From positions 124,001-188,000 of the forward strand of contig JAKPHF010000064.1 of the NCBI GenBank assembly GCA_029550525.1: a stretch of DNA of 64,000 bases. The letters run 5' to 3'. Positions 8,020-16,684 of this stretch are shown one piece after another; the first letter of the stretch is position 1; every line of letters begins with the position of its first letter. This DNA is from Planctomycetota bacterium (GTDB lineage: Bacteria > Planctomycetota > Phycisphaerae > UBA1845 > PWPN01). Below the pieces are notes generated by a model. It was not told where the DNA came from, did not search any database, and saw only the letters and a list, made by a program, of their open reading frames with translations. A program made the translations under genes and the position numbers.

Positions 8020-11000
8020 ATGAAGGCAATGGGCATGGCAACACTGAACCAGGGGTATCATTACAAGACCGGCGACCGGCCGCTGGAGGGGTTCACCATC
8101 CAACGGGGCGTGGGCCGGGGGGCGTTCGGCGAGGTCTACTACGCCCTCAGCGACAGCGGCCGCGAGGTGGCTCTCAAATCCGTGCTCGGTTACGAGCAGA
8201 TCGAGCTGCGCGGCGTCAGCCAGTGCATGAACCTCAAGAGCCCCCACCTGGTCAGCATCTTCGACATCCGCCAGAACGAGCAGGGTCAGAGCTTCGTGAT
8301 CATGGAGTACGTGGCCGGGCCCAGCCTGCGCGACCTGCTGAACGATTCGCCCAGCGGCCTGGGCGTGCAGAAGACCGCGTTCTTTCTCCGCGAGATCGGC
8401 AAGGGCCTGACCTACCTGCACGACCGCGGCATCGTCCACCGCGACCTCAAGCCGGGCAACATCTTTTACGAGGACGGCTACGTCAAGATCGGCGACTACG
8501 GCCTGAGCAAGGCCATCGCTCCCAGCCGGCACAGCGGCCAGACCATCACCGTCGGCACGGTCCATTATATGGCACCCGAGATCGGCCAGGGCCGCTACGA
8601 CAAGAGCATCGACATCTACGCCCTGGGCGTGCTGGTGTTCGAGATGCTGACCGGGCACGTGCCCTTCTTCGGGACCTCGCACGGCGAGATCCTGATGAAG
8701 CACCTGATGGAGACACCCGACGTCAGCGGCATCGAGGAGCCCTTTGCCACGGTCATCAAGAAGGCCATGGCCAAGGACCCGAACGATCGTTACCAGTCGG
8801 TCCAGGAGATGGTGGAGGCGGTCTTCGGGGCCGAACATGTCGCACAGAGTGTCTCGGTGTTTCGACCCGAGTCGCTGAGTGTGGTGGCCGAGCGAGTCGC
8901 CCGCAAGGTAGTTACCACCGGACCCGGCTCATCGGCGGATCTGGCCAACGACTTGCGTGTCGATCGGCCGCATAGCGAACGGCCGGTTGATGACAATAGC
9001 GATATCTGGCTGAACTTCGGTCGCAAGATCGAAGAGGCCACCGGTTTTGTCCAGGGGGCCACGGGGCGAGTAGTCAGCGAACGCCGGCGGGCCGCAGAAG
9101 GGATGCACGGCAAGCAGGGCGCGGCCGACGATCAACCTCAGCCTTGGCATCTGATTCGCGAGCACCCCGGCGACCCCATGACCCGGCGGCAGCGCTGGTT
9201 GCTGGCGGTCGCCACCGCCGCCGTCATCGGTCTGGGGACGGCGTTTCTGAACCTGCGTGATGCGGATGCTGTCTTCCTCGCTGTTACCCTGGCGGCGTTG
9301 GGCGGAGCCGCCGGCATGACCATCGCTTATTGGCAGGTCATCGCCCGGCAGCCGGAGATATCTGGCGTCGCCCGGCGGCTGATCCTGGCCGTGCCCGGTT
9401 GTCTTGGCTTGTACCTGCTCGTGTCGTCCGCCTTGTTCCTGGGCTTCGCGCCCGGATCTCGAGTTGTCGGCACGTACGCCGCGGTTGGCGTGGCTTTCTT
9501 GCTGGTCCGGTGGGACAGAATAATGGCACCCAATCGGCGAGAGCGCGTCCTGCTGAGCCAGGTGCTGTTCGCGGGCAGCGTCGCCTTTGCGTTCTCCATC
9601 GTTTTCCAAGGGCTGCCCACGGTGGCCATGGGCATGATGGCCGGCGTAGCACTGGTGGCACAGATCGCCTCGCCTTACGTGCGGTCGGCGGCAAGTGCGA
9701 CGACAGCCGAGGGCCACGGACGGCATCGACGAAGCTGGCCCGGCCGCGTACACTCGGGACCGCCGCCGTTGCCGGGAACGGCCGCGCCGGCGGCGCATTC
9801 CTGGGAACCCAGCCCGGCCGAGCAGCATCGCGGGCAAACGGTTGCACGCGGCCCACACGGGTTTGAGCCGGCAGGACAGCCTCCGATCGGCATCCGGGCC
9901 GTCTGGATGTGCCTGTTTATCGTCACGATGGGAATCGGGCTGTTCTGTGCCATTGCCGCCGGGTTCGCCCGCAGTTTCGAATTCGTCATGTTCGTGGGCG
10001 GAGCCGTGAGTTGTGGCGTGGCGGCATTGTCCTCACTGATACAGCTTCGCTCGCGCACGTTCTACGGCTGGTGGGGCAGCCTGGTCAGGCCGCTCCTGCT
10101 GACCGTGAGCCTGGGCGTGTCGATCCTCTCGGGGATCGGCCTCTCCGAAGCTCGCACCGGCTCAGACGAGGCGTTCGTACTGGCCTTTTTCACCGCGTTC
10201 CCCGCGGCTGTCTTCCTCGGTCTGCTGTTCGTGCCCAAGGACGTGTTCGGCCTGTCGTCCTCGCGGCCCGGACCGAAAACGCATGCGGGGGCGGACCGCG
10301 GGCCAGGCTCGGAACTGGATCGGTCCACTGGGATTCTCCTGACCTGCTTGGGGTTCATGGGCATCTTCGGCGTGCAGCGGTTCTACGTGGGCAAGATCGG
10401 CACCGGCCTGCTGTACTTTTTCACGGGCGGGTTGTTCCTGGTCGGTCAGATCTATGATCTGATCATGCTGCTCAACGGCGAGTTCACCGACCGGCAAGGT
10501 CGCCGATTGATCCACAACTGGTGGAGCGAGCCGGCGGTCGCCGGCGTTGCCCAGGCACAGGGCCGGGCTCCAGAGCGAGCTGTCGCCGGAGGTGCTCGCT
10601 TGGAGGATGGTCCGGTTCGTCAGGAGGAAGCCCGAGTGGAAGAAATCCCAGGTCCCGGGCCCGTGGACCAGGTGATGCAGCCAGTCCACAGCGCCGAGCC
10701 CGGTTCCACGCGGGGCGGAGGCGCGCGGTTCGTTCGCGAACCGCGTCGGACCAACCTCGTGTTGTCGACCTTGGCCTACGCCGTGCTCATCGTGGGCGTA
10801 CTGATCGGCGGGGCGGCGGTGTTGCAGGTGCCGGCGTTCGTGGCCATCGGCTTTCCGGGTTTCGCCGATGAACTCAGCCGCGGCCTGGACTATCCGGCCT
10901 GGCCGTTGTTGTTCACCCGGATCGGCTTGGCGGTCGGCGCCATCATGCTCGTCATGGCGGCGTTCCTGATGGTCGTGGCCCGGCGGGACGCCGGCGCCGC

Positions 11001-11268
11001 CCATGTCGCTCGCTGCGTTCTGGGCATCATCGGCCTGTTCTGTACGGCTTCGATGTGCCGGATCATGCTCGAAGACATCCCGTGGCTCGAACTGGTGATG
11101 CAGAAGCGCAGCGTCGAGCAGATCGAAACGGCCTTGAATCGGGTGGACGCGTCGGCCGGATTCGCCGCACTCATCCTCCTGCTGATTTCCGGTGTTCTCG
11201 TGCTCTGGCCCGAGCATCGCAAGACCATTGCCGTGGACGGCAGTGTTCGTGAAGGAGTTGCCGCATGA
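8020..11268 (+). CDS. Transmembrane Ser/Thr protein kinase with TM2-like domain
   Basis: Hanks-type kinase. From the ATG at 8020, the kinase domain spans about residues 22-270 with the Gly loop GVGRGAFGEV (30-39), ATP-site Lys53, catalytic HRDLKPGN (Asp142), a DYG (159-161) in place of the usual DFG, and the APE-type block MAPEIGQG. A soluble linker follows, then several clusters of membrane helices. About two-thirds along lies a TM2-like hairpin (GILLTCLGFMGIFGVQRFYV and following), and more helices follow near the C-terminus. The frame is open from 7936, but that part overlaps a repeat; ATGs at 8029 and 8035 are also possible starts. The stop overlaps the next ATG (ATGA). Its neighbours suggest it signals together with the FHA-like protein and the ECF sigma factor. 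Confidence 0.88.
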   Translation: MKAMGMATLNQGYHYKTGDRPLEGFTIQRGVGRGAFGEVYYALSDSGREVALKSVLGYEQIELRGVSQCMNLKSPHLVSIFDIRQNEQGQSFVIMEYVAGPSLRDLLNDSPSGLGVQKTAFFLREIGKGLTYLHDRGIVHRDLKPGNIFYEDGYVKIGDYGLSKAIAPSRHSGQTITVGTVHYMAPEIGQGRYDKSIDIYALGVLVFEMLTGHVPFFGTSHGEILMKHLMETPDVSGIEEPFATVIKKAMAKDPNDRYQSVQEMVEAVFGAEHVAQSVSVFRPESLSVVAERVARKVVTTGPGSSADLANDLRVDRPHSERPVDDNSDIWLNFGRKIEEATGFVQGATGRVVSERRRAAEGMHGKQGAADDQPQPWHLIREHPGDPMTRRQRWLLAVATAAVIGLGTAFLNLRDADAVFLAVTLAALGGAAGMTIAYWQVIARQPEISGVARRLILAVPGCLGLYLLVSSALFLGFAPGSRVVGTYAAVGVAFLLVRWDRIMAPNRRERVLLSQVLFAGSVAFAFSIVFQGLPTVAMGMMAGVALVAQIASPYVRSAASATTAEGHGRHRRSWPGRVHSGPPPLPGTAAPAAHSWEPSPAEQHRGQTVARGPHGFEPAGQPPIGIRAVWMCLFIVTMGIGLFCAIAAGFARSFEFVMFVGGAVSCGVAALSSLIQLRSRTFYGWWGSLVRPLLLTVSLGVSILSGIGLSEARTGSDEAFVLAFFTAFPAAVFLGLLFVPKDVFGLSSSRPGPKTHAGADRGPGSELDRSTGILLTCLGFMGIFGVQRFYVGKIGTGLLYFFTGGLFLVGQIYDLIMLLNGEFTDRQGRRLIHNWWSEPAVAGVAQAQGRAPERAVAGGARLEDGPVRQEEARVEEIPGPGPVDQVMQPVHSAEPGSTRGGGARFVREPRRTNLVLSTLAYAVLIVGVLIGGAAVLQVPAFVAIGFPGFADELSRGLDYPAWPLLFTRIGLAVGAIMLVMAAFLMVVARRDAGAAHVARCVLGIIGLFCTASMCRIMLEDIPWLELVMQKRSVEQIETALNRVDASAGFAALILLLISGVLVLWPEHRKTIAVDGSVREGVAA

Positions 11269-12695
11269 CCACGACCACGATTGCATTCCCTCCGCTCCTG
11301 CCGCTTCTCGCGCTTCTGATCGTCGGCGCGGTGCTGTTGATCAAGGGCGGCCGCAAGGTGCGTCTGGCCGTAGGTCTCGGCGTGCTGGCGGTGATCGCAG
11401 CGGCGGTCACCTTTTCTCTGGTGAGTGTTGCCGTCCGAACGCGGAGCACGCACGTGACGGATGTACTCACCCGCGGGATCGGGCCGAATGATACGTCCTT
11501 CGAGCGATTGGCGGAGACAGCCGAGGTCTACTACGTCTATGGGCAACCAGGCAACGCTTACGCTGTTCCACCCGAGCCTTTGCCCGAGCTGTGGAAGTCG
11601 GCGGCCGATCTGGAGATCTCCGCCGACCTGCACCCCTCGGCGGCAGCGGCGGCCGATGCGCTGGCGGTCGAAGTCCTCAAGATGAAGGATGCCCACTACC
11701 CGGACGTCGGCATCCGCCGAGTGCAGCTCTGGTCGCCGCCGGAACTCGGAAGCCAGGTCGTCTCGCGGATTCTGAGTCGCCTGCAGCGCAAGGTGCCGGA
11801 CTGGATGGTCATGCTCCAGGCCGAACGGCCCACGACGCCTATCGAGTCCGAAGACGAATTTGCCGCTTCGTTGTGGCTGGAGGCGCCGACGCCGTTGACC
11901 AAGCAACGTGCGGCATGGGACACCAACCGCGAGGAAAAAGGTGGCATGCTGCAGATGCGATTGAGCTTCAAGGACGGCAGCACGCACCGCACCATCGTTT
12001 GCAGCACGGCCTTCGCCGACAAGCCCTGGCTGGAGAACATGTCGGAGTTCATTACCGCTCGGCCGCAGTACAAGTGGGTGGTGGGCTGGTCCGGCAACGT
12101 TACCGACCGGGCCCAGGCTTCGCGACAGGCCATCCGGGCGGCGGCGATTCAGATCCTGCCGGAAGTGGAAGCGAGGCTCCTGCCGGGAACCCAGGCGCAG
12201 CTCGGACCGCAGGGAGGGGCTGGTGCTCAACGGCTGCTGGCTACCATTGAAAAGCAAATCGCCGAAGGCGGCGACGTGCGCGACCGTTTCGTGCAGACGC
12301 TCACCGTCAAATCAGGCGGACGGGTTGTCCGCGAGGCCGTCCTGGTGCAGTCACCGAATGTGGTTACGCGGGCGGTGCAGGCTTGGCTGACGCAGGCACA
12401 GCAGCGAAGGCAGGTGGCTCGCCTCCAAACCGAGAGCTGGATCGGCCTGGTCGCCTCGGCTGCCGGGATGTGTCTGCTGGTGTGCGTGGTGGGCCTGGTT
12501 CTCAACGCTATCACGAAAGGGTATTATCGCGGACGGCTCCTGCTGGCAGGAGGTCTGCTCCTGATCCTGGGCGTGGTGGTCCTGCTGCGGATCCGGGCCA
12601 TGCCTGCGAACGTGATCGTGTCCGGCCCGGCGTCCATTGACAATGTGATTGTGGACACAGACGTTCCGGTGGAGTACGGGTACATATATCGCTGA
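11265..12695 (+). CDS. Membrane protein of unknown function, coupled to the kinase gene
   Basis: No family recognised. It has 476 residues, with two N-terminal hydrophobic segments (about 8-24 and 31-50), a large extracytoplasmic or cytoplasmic middle region of mixed alpha/beta character (about 55-380), and two helices near residues 390-440, ending in a short polar tail. Its ATG overlaps the stop of the Ser/Thr kinase (ATGA), so the two are translationally coupled and probably work in the same complex or pathway. No catalytic motif stands out. Confidence 0.75.
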   Translation: MTTTTIAFPPLLPLLALLIVGAVLLIKGGRKVRLAVGLGVLAVIAAAVTFSLVSVAVRTRSTHVTDVLTRGIGPNDTSFERLAETAEVYYVYGQPGNAYAVPPEPLPELWKSAADLEISADLHPSAAAAADALAVEVLKMKDAHYPDVGIRRVQLWSPPELGSQVVSRILSRLQRKVPDWMVMLQAERPTTPIESEDEFAASLWLEAPTPLTKQRAAWDTNREEKGGMLQMRLSFKDGSTHRTIVCSTAFADKPWLENMSEFITARPQYKWVVGWSGNVTDRAQASRQAIRAAAIQILPEVEARLLPGTQAQLGPQGGAGAQRLLATIEKQIAEGGDVRDRFVQTLTVKSGGRVVREAVLVQSPNVVTRAVQAWLTQAQQRRQVARLQTESWIGLVASAAGMCLLVCVVGLVLNAITKGYYRGRLLLAGGLLLILGVVVLLRIRAMPANVIVSGPASIDNVIVDTDVPVEYGYIYR

Positions 12696-12722
12696 GCCCG
12701 GGAAGGTGGAATCGAAGGGAGA

Positions 12723-13199
12723 ATGGCGAAACCAGGTCCGTTGATGCGACAGATTCTCGGCGCGTATCAGCTGCTCACGGGCGGCTTCGGAGCGTTGTAC
12801 CATGCCGTGTTGATCGTGCGCGCGGGTGGGGCATCGCTCGGCGGGCTGGTTTTCGTCGGCTTGTTCGCGCTGGTAGCATACGCGGGCTACGCCCTCCTGA
12901 AAAACCGGTCCAACGGTCCAGAGTTGACGCTGGTGGCGCAGGCCCTGCAGTCGGTGCAGATTTCGAGCAGCTCGTTCGCGTATCGATTCGTGGCCGGCTT
13001 GGCGTTCTGGGTCACTCTGGGATCCACCGGCCTCGGAATCTCCGGCTTGGACTTCGGTGCGTTCTACCGGTGGATGACGGCCAGCACTTTCGGCACAACC
13101 CGTTCAGCCGCGCCGTTCACGGTCGGCATCAATTTGATCGCCGCTGCCATCGTCGTCTGGTTGCTTTACTGGTCCGGCAGCAAGAAAAAACGACGTTGA
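12723..13199 (+). CDS. Small membrane protein of unknown function
   Basis: A 158-residue protein with about four hydrophobic segments (about 10-30, 38-60, 88-110 and 135-150) and a strongly basic end (SKKKRR). GAAGGGAGA precedes the ATG. It follows the kinase-linked membrane protein by 27 bases and precedes the ECF sigma gene, so it may be part of the same signalling operon. I do not recognise the family. Confidence 0.68.
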   Translation: MAKPGPLMRQILGAYQLLTGGFGALYHAVLIVRAGGASLGGLVFVGLFALVAYAGYALLKNRSNGPELTLVAQALQSVQISSSSFAYRFVAGLAFWVTLGSTGLGISGLDFGAFYRWMTASTFGTTRSAAPFTVGINLIAAAIVVWLLYWSGSKKKRR

Positions 13200-13218
13200 T
13201 CCTTGCTTTGTCTTTCTG

Positions 13219-13271
13219 GCTCATAGCTCACAGTACATAGCTGATGGCTGTGAGCTGACAGCTGATAGCTT
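13219..13271. repeat. CAGCTGATAGCT-type repeat cluster
   Basis: Words such as CTCATAGCTCACAG, GCTGTGAGCTGACAG and CTGATAGCT are strung together immediately before the sigma-factor gene. It is the same family as 3059-3112. It leaves little room for a conventional ribosome binding site for the next gene. Confidence 0.65.
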
Positions 13272-13279
13272 TCTTCGCC

Positions 13280-14200
13280 ATGCTCACCGAGGCCGAGCAA
13301 TATCTGTTGGAGCAAATCCGCTCCGGCAAGCAGGATGCGTGGTCGCAACTGGTTGACCGCTACCAGGGGCGGCTGCTCGCTTTTGCCCGCAGCAAGGTTC
13401 GCGACGGCGCCGAAGCCGAGGATCTTGTGCAGGACACCTTCGTGAGCTTCTTGCGGAGCCTCGACAATTTCCGCAGCCAAGCCAGTCTCGAGACCTACTT
13501 GTTCTCGATTCTTCGCCGCAAAATCATCGACTTGTATCGCGGCCGGCGGGTGAACGTCTGCCTGCTCCAGGACGGCCTGTCGCCCGACGGGGAGAGCGAT
13601 CCGGGAAATCTTCCTCTGGCCGCCCCGGATCCGACGGCCAGTTGGTACGCTCGCCGTGACGAGGACCATGACCTCAAGCGGTCGGCGTTGGCCGCGGCAC
13701 TGACTGATCTGATCGAAGGTTACAAACGCGAATTGAACTTCCGCGATCTGCAGATTGTCGAGATGCTCTTTTATTGTCAACTTCGCAACAAGGACATCAG
13801 CCAGACCGCGGGCGTGACCGTGAATCACGTGGCCGTCATCAAGCACCGTTGCCTCAACCAAATCCGCGAGCAGATTCTGCGACGCCTGCCGCGGCAGTCA
13901 GACGCGGCGGACCTGTTCACGGGTGCCGATGGACCCGTCCCGGAGGCCGCGGACTCCATGATTGCCGAAATCTGGCAGGAGCGGCGGTTGAGTTGCCCCA
14001 AGCGGAGCACGCTGGGGGCCTGGATGCTTGGCACGCTGGAACCGGCCTGGACGGATTACGTACGGTTTCACGTCGAGCGTCTCGGTTGCCGCTTCTGCCG
14101 GGCCAACCTCGACGACCTCGAGCAGCAGACTGCGACCGAGCCTGCGCAGACCTTTCGTGACCGCATCCTGCAGTCAACGATCGGTTTCCTGAAGAACTAG
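13280..14200 (+). CDS. ECF-family RNA polymerase sigma factor with Cys/His C-terminal extension
   Basis: Extracytoplasmic-function sigma factor. Region 2 covers about residues 17-90, including the ARSKVRDGAEAEDLVQDTF block and SILRRKIIDLYR. Region 4 lies at about 150-205, with a helix-turn-helix around RNKDISQTAGVTVNHVAVIK. At 306 residues it is roughly 100 longer than a basic ECF factor. The extra C-terminal part contains Cys239-Pro and then His264-x5-Cys270-x2-Cys273, resembling the Zn-binding HxxxCxxC helix bundle of anti-sigma factors, although the spacing is H-x5-C. This suggests a built-in redox or zinc-responsive control module (inference). No separate anti-sigma gene is adjacent. An ECF-type promoter for the MoxR operon lies just downstream. 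Confidence 0.88.
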   Translation: MLTEAEQYLLEQIRSGKQDAWSQLVDRYQGRLLAFARSKVRDGAEAEDLVQDTFVSFLRSLDNFRSQASLETYLFSILRRKIIDLYRGRRVNVCLLQDGLSPDGESDPGNLPLAAPDPTASWYARRDEDHDLKRSALAAALTDLIEGYKRELNFRDLQIVEMLFYCQLRNKDISQTAGVTVNHVAVIKHRCLNQIREQILRRLPRQSDAADLFTGADGPVPEAADSMIAEIWQERRLSCPKRSTLGAWMLGTLEPAWTDYVRFHVERLGCRFCRANLDDLEQQTATEPAQTFRDRILQSTIGFLKN

Positions 14201-14345
14201 GAGGCAATCACGGTGACGTACACCTGAGGTGGGCGAGACGCCCGCCCCCAAGGTGAAGAAGTAGGAGGCAATCGCGGGTGACGTATTCGTGACTTCCCGC
14301 CTCCCGCCTCCTATCTTCCGGCTCCTGTCTCCCCCTCCTTGATTC
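14198..14345. repeat. Direct repeat plus GGCGGGCGTCTCGCCC-type palindrome and CTCCCGCCTCC run
   Basis: Two near-identical copies of TAGGAGGCAATC(A/G)CGG followed by GTGACGTA occur at about 14199-14222 and 14264-14288. Between them is a palindromic GTGGGCGAGACGCCCGCC element, and after them a pyrimidine-rich run of CTCCCGCCTCCTATCTTCC type. These are intergenic repeats between the sigma gene and the MoxR promoter. Confidence 0.55.
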
Positions 14346-14379
14346 GCTCGTGATTCGCATCGAGAATACCGGAAATGCC

Positions 14380-14405
14380 GCAACTTTTTGTGGCTCCCGG
14401 ACGTC
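14380..14405 (+). promoter_or_regulatory. Putative ECF-sigma promoter for the MoxR operon
   Basis: GCAACTTTTT (-35, AAC at 14382-14384) is followed after 17 bases by CGTCTCATA (CGTC at 14402-14405). AAC-N17-CGTC is the classical ECF promoter layout. It would start transcription near 14412, about 36 bases before the MoxR start codon. The ECF sigma gene lies directly upstream, so that factor is the natural candidate to use it. A second site of identical AACTTTT-N13-CGTC form is at 52623-52646. Confidence 0.6.
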
Positions 14406-14447
14406 TCATATAGAGACGAGTACACCGTCCCTTTCAGGAAAACCCCC

Positions 14448-15455
<1,008 letters not shown>

Positions 15456-15553
15456 GTGCGGCAGCCGTGCAGACGTCAGTGCAGCCGTCCGGTTCCGGAC
15501 CACGAGGCTGCGGATTGGAAAGCGCAGCTTCCGACGGCGAAGAATGGTTTTGA

Positions 15554-16519
15554 ATGTCACGATCCGCCGCCACCTCCCGTTTCCTTGATCTCCGCGCCAT
15601 GGCAGCGCTGGAACACAAGCGGTTCGTCACGCGGCACCGCATCGAGGGCGCGTACAGCGGACGGCACCGCTCGCGCCAGCAGGGCGGGGCGGGCGAGTTC
15701 GTGGATTTCCGCGAGTACGTCGAGGGCGAGGACCTGCGGCGGCTGGACTGGAAGGTGCTCGCCCGAACGGGCCGGGCGTACGTGCGGCTGTACCAGGACG
15801 AGACGAATCTCATGTCGCTCCTGTGCATCGATGCCAGTGGTTCGATGCAGTTCGGCGGGAGCGGAACCGGGAAGCGCTCGCTCCGTGACAAGCTTCGAGG
15901 TGGTCAAGCCGTCGAATCGCCGGCGGCAACGGGCTCGAAACTCGAATACGCCCAGTACCTCGCCACGGCGCTGAGTCACGTGATCACCCGCCAGCAGGAC
16001 CAGGTCGGCCTGGGACTGATCGCCGACGGGCTGCAAGCGTACGTGGAGCCGGGATCCACGCCCATGCACGCCGCTCGCGTGCAGGCGGAGATCGAGAACA
16101 TCCGGACATATCCGCGCACGCGATTGGGCGACGGCCTGCGCGATCTGTTCAGCCGGGTCACCCGCCGGGGTGTGCTCATGTTCCTGAGCGACTTCCTCGT
16201 GGACGATCTCGAGGACACGTGGCGGGCCATTCGTCTGTTCCGGCATCGGCATTGGGAAGTCATCGTGTTGCATTTGGTCCATCCCGATGAGGAGCGGTTG
16301 CCATCGGGGCTGGCGTATCGTTTTGTGGGGATGGAGGGTGAAGGGCACGTGGACTGTTCGCCGGCGGATATCGCCCGCGAATATGCCGAGCGATTCGAGC
16401 ATCACGCCGCCATGGTGCGGTCGCTGGCTCTGGCCGGCGGCTGTGACTACCGCCGCGTCTCGACGGCGGTCCCGTACTTACAGACATTGAGCGGCTTTTT
16501 GGTCGAGAGAAGTGGATGA
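15554..16519 (+). CDS. DUF58-family protein (VWA-like)
   Basis: DUF58 proteins are standard partners of MoxR ATPases and contain a diverged VWA fold. The signature GEFVDFREYVEGEDLRRLDW (about 48-67) is clear. The DASGSM motif (Asp93) is an intact metal-ion-dependent adhesion site DxSxS, so it may bind a metal-dependent ligand. It has 321 residues and no membrane segment, so it is cytoplasmic or peripheral. It lies 98 bases after MoxR. Confidence 0.92.
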   Translation: MSRSAATSRFLDLRAMAALEHKRFVTRHRIEGAYSGRHRSRQQGGAGEFVDFREYVEGEDLRRLDWKVLARTGRAYVRLYQDETNLMSLLCIDASGSMQFGGSGTGKRSLRDKLRGGQAVESPAATGSKLEYAQYLATALSHVITRQQDQVGLGLIADGLQAYVEPGSTPMHAARVQAEIENIRTYPRTRLGDGLRDLFSRVTRRGVLMFLSDFLVDDLEDTWRAIRLFRHRHWEVIVLHLVHPDEERLPSGLAYRFVGMEGEGHVDCSPADIAREYAERFEHHAAMVRSLALAGGCDYRRVSTAVPYLQTLSGFLVERSG

Positions 16520-16552
16520 GTGATTTGGGGTGCCCGGTGTAAAGCAGAGTTC

Positions 16553-16629
16553 TAACAGGAGGAAACGGAGGTAACGGAGAAGAGCAGGGCATCTTTTCTT
16601 TCTCTGTTGCCTCTGTTTCCTCCTGTTGA
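16553..16629. repeat. Long imperfect inverted repeat (intra-operon stem-loop)
   Basis: The left arm (about 16554-16581, AACAGGAGGAAACGGAGG and on) pairs with the right arm (about 16601-16628, reverse complement CAACAGGAGGAAACAGAG and on), giving a stem of about 28 base pairs with a few mismatches and a loop of roughly 19 bases. It sits in the 165-base gap between the DUF58 and BatA-like genes, so it would lie inside the operon transcript and could tune mRNA processing or stability. Confidence 0.65.
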
Positions 16630-16684
16630 AATACCTTCGTTTGTTCTGGTTGAAAAGGCCTTGGTTTCGCGTATGCGGTGAGTG

